Source: UKL13-2 sp947085425 (GTDB lineage: Bacteria > Pseudomonadota > Gammaproteobacteria > Burkholderiales > Usitatibacteraceae). From it: a stretch of DNA of 64,000 nt. The translations under genes and the position numbers were made by a program. Positions 9,419 through 18,512 of the stretch are shown here, piece by piece (the first letter of the stretch is position 1; each line of letters starts with the position of its first letter). Under the pieces are notes generated by a model. That model was not told the origin of the DNA and ran no database searches. It worked only from the letters and a program-made list of their open reading frames with translations. Location: contig CAMTWK010000034.1 in assembly GCA_947085425.1 (NCBI GenBank), positions 1 to 64,000 on the forward strand, given 5' to 3'.

Positions 9419-11278
9419 TTAAACCACCGATGCAAACTGCAGCGCAGCCAAACGCGCGTACAGACCGCCATCGGCCACCAATGATTCATGGGTGCCGACC
9501 TGGACGATACGCCCTTGCTCCATGACGATAATGCGATTGGCGGACTTTACGGTTGCCAATCGATGGGCAATGATGAGAGTGGTGCGCCCGATCATCAGGC
9601 GATCCATTGCCAGCTGCACCATTTGCTCCGACTCCGCATCCAGCGCCGACGTCGCCTCATCCAACAACAAAATGGCACGATCGGCCAAAAATGCCCTGGC
9701 AATGGCAATCCGCTGCCGCTGGCCACCAGACAGCTTCACGCCGCGTTCACCAAGGTTGGTTTGGAGTCCGTCCGGCAGTGCGGCGATAAATTCCAGGGCG
9801 TAGGCGGCATCGCAGGCGGCGCGCACCTCTTCATCGGTCGCGTCCAACCGCCCATAACGAACATTGTCGGCGACACTGGTGGCAAAAATAACCGGATCCT
9901 GACTGACCAACGCAATACGCGTGCGCACATCGTGCAGCGCCGCAGACTTGATATCCACACCATCAATCAGAATCTGACCGGATGATGGGTCGTAAAAACG
10001 CAGCAATAATTGGAACACTGTGGTTTTACCGGCACCGCTCGGGCCTACCAAGGCGACCACTTCGCCCGGCTGAATTTCGCACTGAATATTTTCCAGCGCC
10101 GGCAGATCCGGTCGCGATGGATAAAAGAACGTCACATTGTTGATATGGATCCGACCGGCCTTGTGTAATCCGGACGAAATGGCCTGTGGATTTGCCGGTG
10201 TCGCTATATCAGCTTTGGTTTCGAGCAGTTCATTGAGTCGCTCGGATGATCCCGCGGCGCGCATTAACTCACCATACATCTCTGAAACCGCGGCACTCGC
10301 GTTGGCAACTATGATGGCGTAGAACACAAAAGCCGACAATGCGCCGGGGGTGATGGTGCCGGCGATCACGTCCCGACCGCCCAGCCAGAGAATGACGCCA
10401 ATAGCGCCGAAGGCAAGCACAATCACCGCCGCGATCAAGCCACCCTGAATACGTGCCTTGACTGCGCCGACCTGAAAAATGGCTTCGGCAAAACGAGCAA
10501 ACACTTCGCGGTCAACCGGCTCATGCGCATAAGCCTGCACCGTGCGGATTTCATGCAGGGTTTCATCCACATGCGCACTTGCATCCGCCACACGATCGGT
10601 CGCCTGTCTGGACAACTTGCGCACCTTGCGCCCCAAAATCACGATTGGTGCCATTGCCAGCGGAATCACACAGATCACCAGCAATGATAATTTCACGCTG
10701 GTGACAAACATCATGATCAAGCCGCCAATCAGCAAAACCAAATTACGCAACGCAAACGAAAAAACACCACCAACCACGTTTTCAACAGCGGCGGTGTCGT
10801 TGGTCAGTCGTGAAATCACTTCACCGGTACGGGTCTTCTCATAGAAACGCGGTGACAGGGTAAGGATGTGATTAAACACGGCGCGCCGGATATCGGCGAC
10901 AAATCGTTGACCGATCCATGTCATCAGGTAGTAACGAATATAGGTGGCAGCACCCAGCACCAGCAACATGAAGAGCAATGCGAACAGGGTGGCGTCGAGG
11001 GTTGCCGCGCTTTGCGCGGAAAACCCTTCGTCAATCACATGTTTTAAGCCCTGGCCGATCACCAGCACGGTTGATGCGGCCGTCATCAACGCCAGCATGG
11101 CGATCACAAAACGCCATTTGTAGGGCGCAAGAAATCGCAGCAGGGACGCCAACTTTTTTAAGTTGCGCTTATTACCGTTGGCTGGAATTTCCGCCGCCAC
11201 AGCCGGTGATTCATTCGGCAGGGCGGTTGATAAGGGTGCTGCATCGGCAGGCGGGGCGGGCGGCTTGGTATCTTTCAC
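9419..11278 (-). CDS. ABC exporter, MsbA/ABCB type, membrane and ATPase domains fused
   Basis: A 619-residue half-transporter that should act as a homodimer in the inner membrane. After a Pro/Ala-rich tail come six membrane helices (about 45-345), then the ATPase domain with Walker A GPSGAGKTT, signature LSGGQRQR, Walker B ILLLDEATSALD and switch His in IIAHRLATV. Members flip lipids or export drugs or peptides; the substrate is not readable. The start is a GTG at 11278 with no clear ribosome site, so the exact start is uncertain. Upstream lies element A copy 3, 88 bp away, so any promoter must sit in that gap or within the element. Confidence 0.88.
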   Translation of the reverse strand: MKDTKPPAPPADAAPLSTALPNESPAVAAEIPANGNKRNLKKLASLLRFLAPYKWRFVIAMLALMTAASTVLVIGQGLKHVIDEGFSAQSAATLDATLFALLFMLLVLGAATYIRYYLMTWIGQRFVADIRRAVFNHILTLSPRFYEKTRTGEVISRLTNDTAAVENVVGGVFSFALRNLVLLIGGLIMMFVTSVKLSLLVICVIPLAMAPIVILGRKVRKLSRQATDRVADASAHVDETLHEIRTVQAYAHEPVDREVFARFAEAIFQVGAVKARIQGGLIAAVIVLAFGAIGVILWLGGRDVIAGTITPGALSAFVFYAIIVANASAAVSEMYGELMRAAGSSERLNELLETKADIATPANPQAISSGLHKAGRIHINNVTFFYPSRPDLPALENIQCEIQPGEVVALVGPSGAGKTTVFQLLLRFYDPSSGQILIDGVDIKSAALHDVRTRIALVSQDPVIFATSVADNVRYGRLDATDEEVRAACDAAYALEFIAALPDGLQTNLGERGVKLSGGQRQRIAIARAFLADRAILLLDEATSALDAESEQMVQLAMDRLMIGRTTLIIAHRLATVKSANRIIVMEQGRIVQVGTHESLVADGGLYARLAALQFASVV

Positions 11279-11370
11279 AGCATCATTATCAGGGCAAATG
11301 CCGACTATTCAACCGCGCTCGTTCCCCGGCCCGATTGATCGCAATTCAATAAGGCGCAGCTCCCGCCTAG

Positions 11371-11622
11371 CCTGCATATTTCACGGGTCGGCCCCGCTCT
11401 GCTTGGGGGCTTGCCCGTTAAGTGTTACCGCACTTTGCCATCCAGTTTGGTTTTAATTAAACATCGGGCTTTTGCGCCCGATAACATGCCGCTGAACATG
11501 CGCTTTTGCGCTCTCTTGCCGTGCTCTTTTGCCAAACACGGCTCGCTATGCCGTGGTCAGTCGAACAAAAAATCACACGCCAATCGACCCACTCTCGAAC
11601 GCAACCCCATGAAATATGCAGG
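11371..11622 (-). mobile_element. Element A copy 3: complete 252 bp element, inverted orientation
   Basis: The same element as at 4597-4847 but in the opposite orientation. Both ends are present (cctgcatatttcacggg at the left, ccatgaaatatgcagg at the right, the latter with mismatches). It is flanked by CTAG direct repeats at 11367-11370 and 11623-11626. Internal short hairpins are visible, for example cacggc/gccgtg at 11537-11555 and atcgggc/gcccgat at 11464-11483. It sits directly against element B, sharing the CTAG between them. No transposase gene is inside. Confidence 0.85.
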
Positions 11623-11626
11623 CTAG

Positions 11627-11766
11627 CAGTTTGTTGAAATACGTCGCGAGCGAAGGTCAGGCAAGGCGGGAAGCGGCGAAAAACCGGAATGTATGCGGTA
11701 TACATGAGGATTTTGAGCCGCTTACCAACGCCGCATCACCGAGCGCAGCAGAATTTCAACAAACTG
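11627..11766. mobile_element. Element B: 140 bp MITE-like element with 14 bp inverted ends
   Basis: The ends cagtttgttgaaat and atttcaacaaactg are perfect 14 bp inverted repeats. It is flanked by CTAG at 11623-11626 and 11767-11770, the same kind of 4 bp target as element A. It carries no gene. The right CTAG supplies the stop codon (TAG on the minus strand) of the following coiled-coil gene. The sequence between the ends is unrelated to element A. Its left target site appears to have received element A as a second insertion. Confidence 0.8.
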
Positions 11767-14700
11767 CTAGTTTCGCTTCAAATTTGGGCGGGCGACCGTA
11801 CCACCGACCGAGAACAGGGCGCGATCCTGAGCAACAGAGGAGCGGATTTCAGCATTAACCGCACCGGTGAGGTTGCCCTTACCAAAAGCAACACCAATAT
11901 TGCCGCTGGCGGATAGTACGCCGCCGGCCAGGCGCATCGACTCGTACCGCACAGCGGCTTCGCCGACACGAACTTTGCCGCTAAATTCGGTGAACTTGGT
12001 CTGCCCGCCGACGCTGCCGGGTGTGCGCATCGCCTGCACCAGATCGACGTTGGACATGGTGCCGTCACGGATGGCGAAGTTGCCGGTAATGGACGGCGTA
12101 TCCAGCAGGGTGCCAAGCGTTGGCGACGATGCGCGGACCGACAGCGAGGTTTGCGCGCGTCCAGTAATCGAAATATCGCGCGTAAATGATCCCATCAATT
12201 CCTCAACCTTGAATCGTTCGACGGTGAAATCGGCCTGCGCGGCAATACCATTGGTTAAGTTAATTTTCAGGTCACCCTTGGCTGCGCCTTCCAGCAATTT
12301 GGCGTCGATTCCGGAAAAGACCATGTCATCACCCAGCCAAATTCCCCTGGCATTGAGCGAGGCAAAGAGTATGGATGTGCCGATTGGAGCGGTCCAATTA
12401 CGCGCGGAAAAATCAATCACCCATGGTGCAGCAACCCCCGCCACCGGCGGATTGGTTTTGTCAGGGGAAAGGTCCAGCGTCCATTTACCGTCGCGCGATT
12501 TTGCGTGGCCCCGACTGATCGCGCCACTACGATTAAAGATCACTTCGCCGTCAAAAGCATCAAGCACCACACCCTTCACTTCCAACTTGACGTTCTTCAA
12601 AACTATTTTGCCGATTTCGATGGCGGTGCCGCGATTGGCTGAACTGGCCCAATTTAACGCGCGTGGCAACGCTTCGGCAGCAATGGTCACATTATTTAAC
12701 TCCATCGATTCGATCACGAATTTGTCGCCAAAAATTGCGCCGATGTCCATAAAAATCTTGCCGCTGGTCGCCTTGGCATCGAGCCCCTTGCCAAGAGAAA
12801 TTTGATCTACATTGACGTGTGGTTTGGGAAATAGTGCAACCCGCAATCCTTGCGATGTAACGTCATCATGCAGCCATTCCGACAGGGCTTTTTCCATACG
12901 GGTATTCACGGCGTGTAGCGGTACGACATGCAACGCAAAAATACTACCGGCAATCAACGCGACCACAGCAAAGGCAATCCAGCGCCCGAGGTGCACTTCT
13001 TTTTTGGGTTTTGGCCGCTTTCGTTTGCCATCGGTGATTTCTTCCTGCGCAAGTTTCGCCTGCTCCGCCTGCTCGGATAATTCCTTGAGTCTGGCCACCT
13101 GGCCCTGTCGATGCGCCTCCTCGGCGCGCTCATCCGCATAGGCCTTGGCTTCGGCGCGCTCGCGCGCCTCACGCTCTTCTGCAATCCGCTGTTCGGCCAA
13201 TTCAACTATTTTTTCGTTTTGGGCGGCTTGTTCGGCAAGCACATTCGAGGCGATTTCACGCGCCCTGGTTTCGCGTCTTGCGCGTGCTTCGGCCTCTTCC
13301 TGACCACGCTTTGCTGACTCGTGCCGATCGGCTTCCAATGCCGCCAATGCCTCCGCCTCGATGCGCGCCTTTTTTTCCTGCGCGAGTTTTTCGTGCATTT
13401 CAGCTTCGGCTTTTTGTCGCTCCCCGGCTTCTTCTTCCGCACGTTTTTGCAATCGTGCATTGCGCATTTTTTCGGCGCTGCGTTGCGCCTCCGCAGCGGC
13501 TTCGATTTGCGCGCGCGCGTCCTCTTCAACCTGCAACCGCTCACTTAGCGCCTTGGCCTCGGCATCGGCCCTGGCCCTCGCAACCGCCTCCTCACGGGCG
13601 ACGGCTTCGAGTCGGATACGTTCGGCTTCGTCGCGTTTGCGCTGCGCATCGGCTGCGGCTTCCGCGACGCGTCGTGCCTCTTCCTCCGCTTTTAATCTGG
13701 CCGCAAATTCCCCGGCCGCCTTGGCTGCCGCCTCACTCTGGGCATCGACCATCCTTCGCGCAGCCTGTTCGACCTGCATATTTTCGGCGGCCATTTCTTG
13801 CAATCGCGCATCCATCTCCGCGCGCAGGCGGGTCTCCTGTTCGACGAGCATGCGCTTAGCATCGACTTCGGCGCCCTTTCTAGCATCTGAATCAATTTTG
13901 GCGAGTGACGTACGCTCGTCTGCAAGCTGCTCTTCAAGTTGGCGGCGCGCCTCGTCCCGCGCTTCGGCACGAATTGCCGCTTCCACTTCCGGCCGCGCAC
14001 TTTCGTCAATGTCCGACCGCAACAACACTTCCATTTCGGCGCGAACCTTGGCTTCGATTTCGGCCTTTAATTGCGTGCGCAATTCACGCTGCGCAGAGGC
14101 GAGTTCTTCCTCTTGGCGTTTCGACGCCAATTCTGCTTGCGCCCTTGCCTCGGCGAGCGCCCTGGTTTCAATTTCAATCTTGGCCCTTGCCGCGGCAAAA
14201 GCCTTTGCCTCCGCCTCGGCCTTGGCACGCGCCTCGGCCAACGCGCGTTGCGCCGCCGCACCCTGCTCTTGCTGTTCTTGGGTGAGTCGTGCGTGCGAAG
14301 CTGCCAGTTCGGCGCGTTTTATCGCTTCCTCGGCGAGTTTGCTCTCTAGTTCCGCGCGCGATTTTGACGCGGCAATCTCCGCGCGCCGGGCTTCTTCGAT
14401 CGCACGCGTCTCGGCATCTTTGCGCGCCTGCGCCTCCACTTCCAAACGGGCACGAATCTGCGCCTCACGCTCGGCGCGCGCACGTGCGGCTGCCTGTGCG
14501 TGTTGCGCGGCCAATTTTGCTGCTGCCAACGCCTCATCAGCAATGCGCGTATCTTCTTCCTGTTTTTTTCGCGCGCTAATTTGTGCGGCGATTTTTTCCG
14601 CTTCGTCCGTGCCGCCGGCAGCACCGACACTTTCGACGCGATCGCTTAATCCGGTGCGGTATTTTGACGGGCCGAAAGACGGGTTCGGTGCAACCGCTAT

Positions 14701-14988
14701 TTTGGAGGGAGCAGTAAAATCAAAATCATCCTCGTCACCACCAAATTCGGAAATCGGCTCTTCCTGTCGAACTTCAAAGACTTTGATGAAGCCGTCTTTT
14801 TTGAGTTGATTCAGCTCCTTTTCCAATGCCGGAATCACCAAATCAACTTTATCAGCAAGGGTTGCGACCGAGGATTTACCATCGATTGCTTTTAATACCT
14901 TGGTCAATTGCCGCGACAGGGACTGGGTCTTTTGATTGACTTGGGTAACACCCTTCGCGGTTTTGGTGAAGACAGTTTTTACGTCCAT
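11767..14988 (-). CDS. Very large coiled-coil membrane protein with AsmA-like C-terminal domain
   Basis: A 1073-residue protein with four parts. Residues 1-125 form a small helical domain (LTKVLKAIDGKSSVATLADK, LNQLKKDGFIKVFEV) that looks like a winged-helix or similar adaptor, followed by an acidic stretch. About 130-655 is an unbroken Ala/Glu/Arg-rich heptad region, a long predicted coiled coil. One membrane helix (about 669-691, IAFAVVALIAGSIFALHVV) follows, then 380 residues resembling the C-terminal part of AsmA-family proteins (alternating strands, SGNIGVAFGKGNLTGAVNAE near the end). The topology implies a cytoplasmic coiled coil with a periplasmic AsmA-like part. AsmA relatives act in phospholipid transport to the outer membrane; the fusion is not one I recognise. 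The stop codon lies in the CTAG next to element B. Confidence 0.75.
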   Translation of the reverse strand: MDVKTVFTKTAKGVTQVNQKTQSLSRQLTKVLKAIDGKSSVATLADKVDLVIPALEKELNQLKKDGFIKVFEVRQEEPISEFGGDEDDFDFTAPSKIAVAPNPSFGPSKYRTGLSDRVESVGAAGGTDEAEKIAAQISARKKQEEDTRIADEALAAAKLAAQHAQAAARARAEREAQIRARLEVEAQARKDAETRAIEEARRAEIAASKSRAELESKLAEEAIKRAELAASHARLTQEQQEQGAAAQRALAEARAKAEAEAKAFAAARAKIEIETRALAEARAQAELASKRQEEELASAQRELRTQLKAEIEAKVRAEMEVLLRSDIDESARPEVEAAIRAEARDEARRQLEEQLADERTSLAKIDSDARKGAEVDAKRMLVEQETRLRAEMDARLQEMAAENMQVEQAARRMVDAQSEAAAKAAGEFAARLKAEEEARRVAEAAADAQRKRDEAERIRLEAVAREEAVARARADAEAKALSERLQVEEDARAQIEAAAEAQRSAEKMRNARLQKRAEEEAGERQKAEAEMHEKLAQEKKARIEAEALAALEADRHESAKRGQEEAEARARRETRAREIASNVLAEQAAQNEKIVELAEQRIAEEREARERAEAKAYADERAEEAHRQGQVARLKELSEQAEQAKLAQEEITDGKRKRPKPKKEVHLGRWIAFAVVALIAGSIFALHVVPLHAVNTRMEKALSEWLHDDVTSQGLRVALFPKPHVNVDQISLGKGLDAKATSGKIFMDIGAIFGDKFVIESMELNNVTIAAEALPRALNWASSANRGTAIEIGKIVLKNVKLEVKGVVLDAFDGEVIFNRSGAISRGHAKSRDGKWTLDLSPDKTNPPVAGVAAPWVIDFSARNWTAPIGTSILFASLNARGIWLGDDMVFSGIDAKLLEGAAKGDLKINLTNGIAAQADFTVERFKVEELMGSFTRDISITGRAQTSLSVRASSPTLGTLLDTPSITGNFAIRDGTMSNVDLVQAMRTPGSVGGQTKFTEFSGKVRVGEAAVRYESMRLAGGVLSASGNIGVAFGKGNLTGAVNAEIRSSVAQDRALFSVGGTVARPNLKRN

Positions 14989-15389
14989 GCACTTTCCAAA
15001 TCGGAGTTGACGATTGCTGTTTCAGCACCGTACGTCAATTCCCGGTAATTTTTTAATCCGACAAGCTGGTTATGCAAACGGCGGAATGGGTGAGAAAAAT
15101 TTGTCACCAACTGACGACACTTCAAACATCGTTCCGACCATCGCCGCCAATCGCCAACAGCCGCCATTTGACAACATTTTTTTCGCGGTGTCGCCACCAT
15201 CATTCGCAGCCGTAATATTCGCATGAAATTCTGCGCGCACCTAGTGCGGAATGCGAGTCGATCAAAATTTGCCCCGCTCGCGTCACCGAATGGGAACCCC
15301 CACATACTGGCCTACAGTACAGCGACGGTCAACGATACTTTGTTAACAAGCGTTTCTTGCAGAACCATCAAAATTAATTCGAGGTCAAT
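14989..15389. promoter_or_regulatory. Divergent intergenic region, no gene seen
   Basis: This 401 bp region lies between the coiled-coil gene and the divergent FecR-like gene. The short frames in it have no ribosome site or family look. A 10 bp palindrome TTGTTAACAA lies at 15340-15349, 40 bp before the start of the FecR-like gene, and could be an operator, but this is only a guess from position. Confidence 0.35.
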
Positions 15390-17480
15390 ATGCGCACATT
15401 CATTTCTCGCCATCGCCCGCCTGCCGGAATAGGGTTGGTTTGTTGCGCCGCAATATTGCTGTTTATAGGCTGGGCCAACGCCGTCTTTGCCGACCCACCC
15501 GCCAGGGTCGGGCGCATTGTTTTAACCGAGGGCGACGTTTCGTTCTATGCCAATCGAACGGACGGGTGGGCCAAGGCCCGGCTCAATTTCCCTGTGACCA
15601 GCAAAAACTCCATCTGGACCAACGGACCGGCGCGCGCAGAAGTGGGGGTGGGTGGATCCGCCATCCGAATCGATGCGGATAGTGTGCTGGATTTCACCCA
15701 ACTTGAGGATGAACGCACACACCTCTTTTTACAAACTGGCAATCTCAACGTGCGCGTGCGCAGCAGCCCTACCAGCGATAACAGCAACCATCCGAGTCAG
15801 GATGCCTATATTGTTGAAACCGCCGAGGGCATGATTCAATTACAAACCGCCGGCCGCTATCGGATTGACGCATCGCCGGAGCGCAATGAAACACGCGTTT
15901 CGGTACTGTCCGGCCAGGCGCGTTATGAAGGGCGCGGCTCAACGCTCAACATTGAAAATGGCAAGTCGTTGATTATCCGGCTGGCGACGGGTGCCCCTAC
16001 ATTCGTGTTTGGCTTGGCCAGCGAATCGACCTTCGACCGTTGGGCGGCGGCACGCGACATTCGTTGGGACGAAACCCACCAACGCTACGCCCACGATAGA
16101 AGGGTATCACCGCGCATGACCGGATACGAAGACCTCGACACCTACGGCAACTGGACCGATGATCGGGAGTATGGCCGCCTGTGGACACCCAGAGTGGTTG
16201 TCAGCGGCTGGGCACCTTATCGATATGGATCGTGGGCCTATGTGCAACCGTGGGGATGGACTTGGGTGGATGACGCCCCCTGGGGCTTCGCCCCCTTTCA
16301 CTATGGTCGCTGGGTGCAACGGCAAACACGCTGGTATTGGTGGCCCGGAACCTACAGCTATCGGCCGGTTTATGCACCGGCTCTAGTCGGTTGGTACAAC
16401 AGTGGCAATGTGAATATTTCACTATCATTTGGCAGTGGCCATGTCGGCTGGTTTCCGTTGGCACCGCGCGAAATCTATGTGCCGCATTACACCCACAACC
16501 ACACCTATATCCGCAACATTAACAACATCACCAACAACATTACCGTCATCAAACCACCCGCCAGATTTGCCAATCATGACCATGGCGGAACAGTGGTTCG
16601 CAACGGCGTGATGGTCGGTGGCGAACCTGTTTGGCAGTCGGCAACCAACCGCAATGGTCATCAGCGTATGACCAAGCCGATGATTGATCCACATGGACAG
16701 ATGGACAATCAAATGACGGCGACCGTCACCCCGCCGCCGTCACCGACCTCCATTTCTCGTCCGCCGTCCTCCAGCCCGACGGGGCGGAACCGACCGATGA
16801 TGTTGCCAGATTCACCATCGGTATTGTCGGTCCAGGGCGAACCTTCGCGTGCGCAGACGCCGTCTACTTTCCCCGGTGCGGTCGTCAGCAGCAACCGCAC
16901 ACTGGTCACAGGTGAGCCTGTGCGTCCTGCGTCGTTGCCGCCGGCGTCGAATGCAGTCGGGCAAACAGCAGTTAACGGTGAAGCGCCGCGTCAACACCCG
17001 AACTACACCAGGGCGACAATGCTGCCGCCATCGTCATCCGGCCAGGAGCCGCAAGTGATCAGCCCTCCGCCTATGCCCAGCACCAGCGCCCCTCCCACAC
17101 CAAATGTCCGATCAAACAAGCCTAATCCGGTGGTCAATCAAGTTGGCGCGCCGATACCTTCGCCCACAGCTTTGCCGCCTGCACAAATCAGCGCGCCGCA
17201 GCCAACAGACGGCACACGCGACCGGCTGCGCGAGCACAAACCCGCTGCATTGCCAGTAGAGCGCGCCGACGGTCGCGTACAACAACGCGTCGATGGTCCC
17301 GCCCATCGCAATGAAGATCGAAATCCACAGCCAAGTAAAAACGAAGGTCAACCTGGCGGAAAGCCTAACAATGGCAACCCGCAAGCAGTGGAAAAACCGC
17401 GCGGGCCACGCATTAACCAGGGTGATGGCAATCCACGAAGCCACAATGCGGATGCAAATAACCGAACGGCCGAACAGTAA
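15390..17480 (+). CDS. Secreted FecR-domain / DUF6600-like protein with Pro-rich tail
   Basis: A 696-residue exported protein. The signal sequence (1-35, ...NAVFADPP) is followed by a FecR-like beta domain (RVGRIVLTEGDVSFYANRTD, later RVSVLSGQARYEG). Then comes a Trp/Tyr/Gly-rich region of about 170 residues (DLDTYGNWTDDREYGRLW, WGWTWVDDAPWGFAPFHYGRW) typical of DUF6600. The last 300 residues are Pro/Asn/Arg-rich and low complexity. The His/Asn-rich part (HYTHNHTYIRNINNITNNIT) is unusual. The gene has a good ribosome site (GAGG before ATG). Members are thought to sit in the periplasm or envelope; no defined role is known to me. No sigma factor or FecI-like gene is adjacent, so it is unlikely to be a classical FecR signalling protein. 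Confidence 0.75.
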   Translation: MRTFISRHRPPAGIGLVCCAAILLFIGWANAVFADPPARVGRIVLTEGDVSFYANRTDGWAKARLNFPVTSKNSIWTNGPARAEVGVGGSAIRIDADSVLDFTQLEDERTHLFLQTGNLNVRVRSSPTSDNSNHPSQDAYIVETAEGMIQLQTAGRYRIDASPERNETRVSVLSGQARYEGRGSTLNIENGKSLIIRLATGAPTFVFGLASESTFDRWAAARDIRWDETHQRYAHDRRVSPRMTGYEDLDTYGNWTDDREYGRLWTPRVVVSGWAPYRYGSWAYVQPWGWTWVDDAPWGFAPFHYGRWVQRQTRWYWWPGTYSYRPVYAPALVGWYNSGNVNISLSFGSGHVGWFPLAPREIYVPHYTHNHTYIRNINNITNNITVIKPPARFANHDHGGTVVRNGVMVGGEPVWQSATNRNGHQRMTKPMIDPHGQMDNQMTATVTPPPSPTSISRPPSSSPTGRNRPMMLPDSPSVLSVQGEPSRAQTPSTFPGAVVSSNRTLVTGEPVRPASLPPASNAVGQTAVNGEAPRQHPNYTRATMLPPSSSGQEPQVISPPPMPSTSAPPTPNVRSNKPNPVVNQVGAPIPSPTALPPAQISAPQPTDGTRDRLREHKPAALPVERADGRVQQRVDGPAHRNEDRNPQPSKNEGQPGGKPNNGNPQAVEKPRGPRINQGDGNPRSHNADANNRTAEQ

Positions 17481-17560
17481 AAGTCGTTTATTGGCGCGCC
17501 TTTTGAATCAAAAAATCCTGAAAAACCCCGCCAGGCAAAGACTTTAACTAAAAATAATTC

Positions 17561-17597
17561 CGTACGCTCTCGAACGCGCCACCGTGGAATATGCAGG
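17561..17597 (+). mobile_element. Element A relic: right end only
   Basis: About 37 bp matches one end of element A copy 3: a shared ctctcgaacgc block and then the end gaatatgcagg. The rest of the element and the opposite end are missing. The tetramer CTAA at 17598-17601 follows and contains the stop codon (TAG, minus strand) of the LysR gene, the same arrangement as at the other copies. Confidence 0.65.
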
Positions 17598-18512
17598 CTA
17601 ATGTTTTTTATTTTCCCAGTATGGCGGGTCGCCAAAGGTGCGTTTCAAGAAATCAATAAAAAGTCGCACTTTGGCCGGCAAAAATTTACGCTCCGGATAA
17701 ACCGCATAAATATCATTTCCTGGCGCGGAGAAATTCGGCAGCACCTCAACCAGACGTGCATTGGCGATCTCTTCGGCGACTTCCCACGCGCTGCGCCACG
17801 CCAAACCATGGCCGGCCAAAGCCCATCTGGTCAGCACGCCACCGTCGTTGCAATGCATATTACCGGTGACCTTGACGTGTTCGGCGACACCCTTGTCCTG
17901 GAAATGCCAGGTATCGGCAAGCCCATCCTCGGAGGAGGTGACCAGGCAATTGTGCCGGGCAAGATCGGTCAGTAGTTGTGGTTTTCCGGCACGTTTGATG
18001 TAACTTGGCGCACCCACCACCACCCGATGGTTTTGTGCCAGTCGCACGGCAATCAGATCGGCATTTTTTAGATCGGCGATACGAATGGCCAAATCCACCC
18101 GCTCGTTTTTTAAGTCGACCAAACGCTCCGACAAATGCAACGTGACCGCGAGATTGGGATTTTCAATGAGAAACAGCGGAATATGCGGCGCAATATGTTT
18201 GCGACCAAAAGCGGTGGGTGCAGAAACAATCATGCGACCGGTGGCATTTTTTGAACCGATGGTAATGGTTTCTTCGGCTGCCGTTAGATCCTCCAGAATG
18301 ACCCGGACCGTTTCATAAAATGTGGCGCCTTCCGGCGTCAAGGTGATTTTCCGTGTCGATCGTTTAAACAGCTTTACGCCAAGTTGCTCTTCCAATTGAT
18401 CGACCCGCCGCCCCACCATCGCCGGGGTGACACCCTCTTCGCGCGCAACAGCCGATAGACTTTCTGTCTTGGCCACGTCTAAAAAGGTTTGCAAAGCCTT
18501 GAATTTATCCAC
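17598..18512 (-). CDS. LysR-family transcriptional regulator
   Basis: A 304-residue DNA-binding regulator. The N-terminal winged helix-turn-helix shows the family pattern (FKALQTFLDVAKTESLSAVA, VDQLEEQLGVKLFKRSTRKITLT), followed by the periplasmic-binding-protein-like effector domain. The start is taken as the GTG at 18512, which has GGAGG five bases upstream; the TTG at 18524 precedes that site. It is divergent from the malate synthase gene, across a 125 bp AT-rich gap, so control of that gene and of itself is a reasonable guess. The C-terminal segment (LPAKVRLFIDFLKRTFGDPP) is typical of the CrgA/DmlR-like group. The ligand is unknown. Confidence 0.88.
   Translation of the reverse strand: MDKFKALQTFLDVAKTESLSAVAREEGVTPAMVGRRVDQLEEQLGVKLFKRSTRKITLTPEGATFYETVRVILEDLTAAEETITIGSKNATGRMIVSAPTAFGRKHIAPHIPLFLIENPNLAVTLHLSERLVDLKNERVDLAIRIADLKNADLIAVRLAQNHRVVVGAPSYIKRAGKPQLLTDLARHNCLVTSSEDGLADTWHFQDKGVAEHVKVTGNMHCNDGGVLTRWALAGHGLAWRSAWEVAEEIANARLVEVLPNFSAPGNDIYAVYPERKFLPAKVRLFIDFLKRTFGDPPYWENKKH

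Noticed and set aside
13361..14809. A 482-residue open frame on the plus strand rich in Ala and Ser
   Set aside because: It is the complement of the Glu/Ala/Arg coiled coil of the large minus-strand gene; its low-complexity content follows from that and there is no ribosome site.
15390..17480. FecI/FecR iron signalling pair with the TonB receptor at 2249
   Set aside because: The FecR-like protein has a cleavable signal, no anti-sigma N-terminal part and no sigma factor gene nearby; the receptor is 11 kb away.
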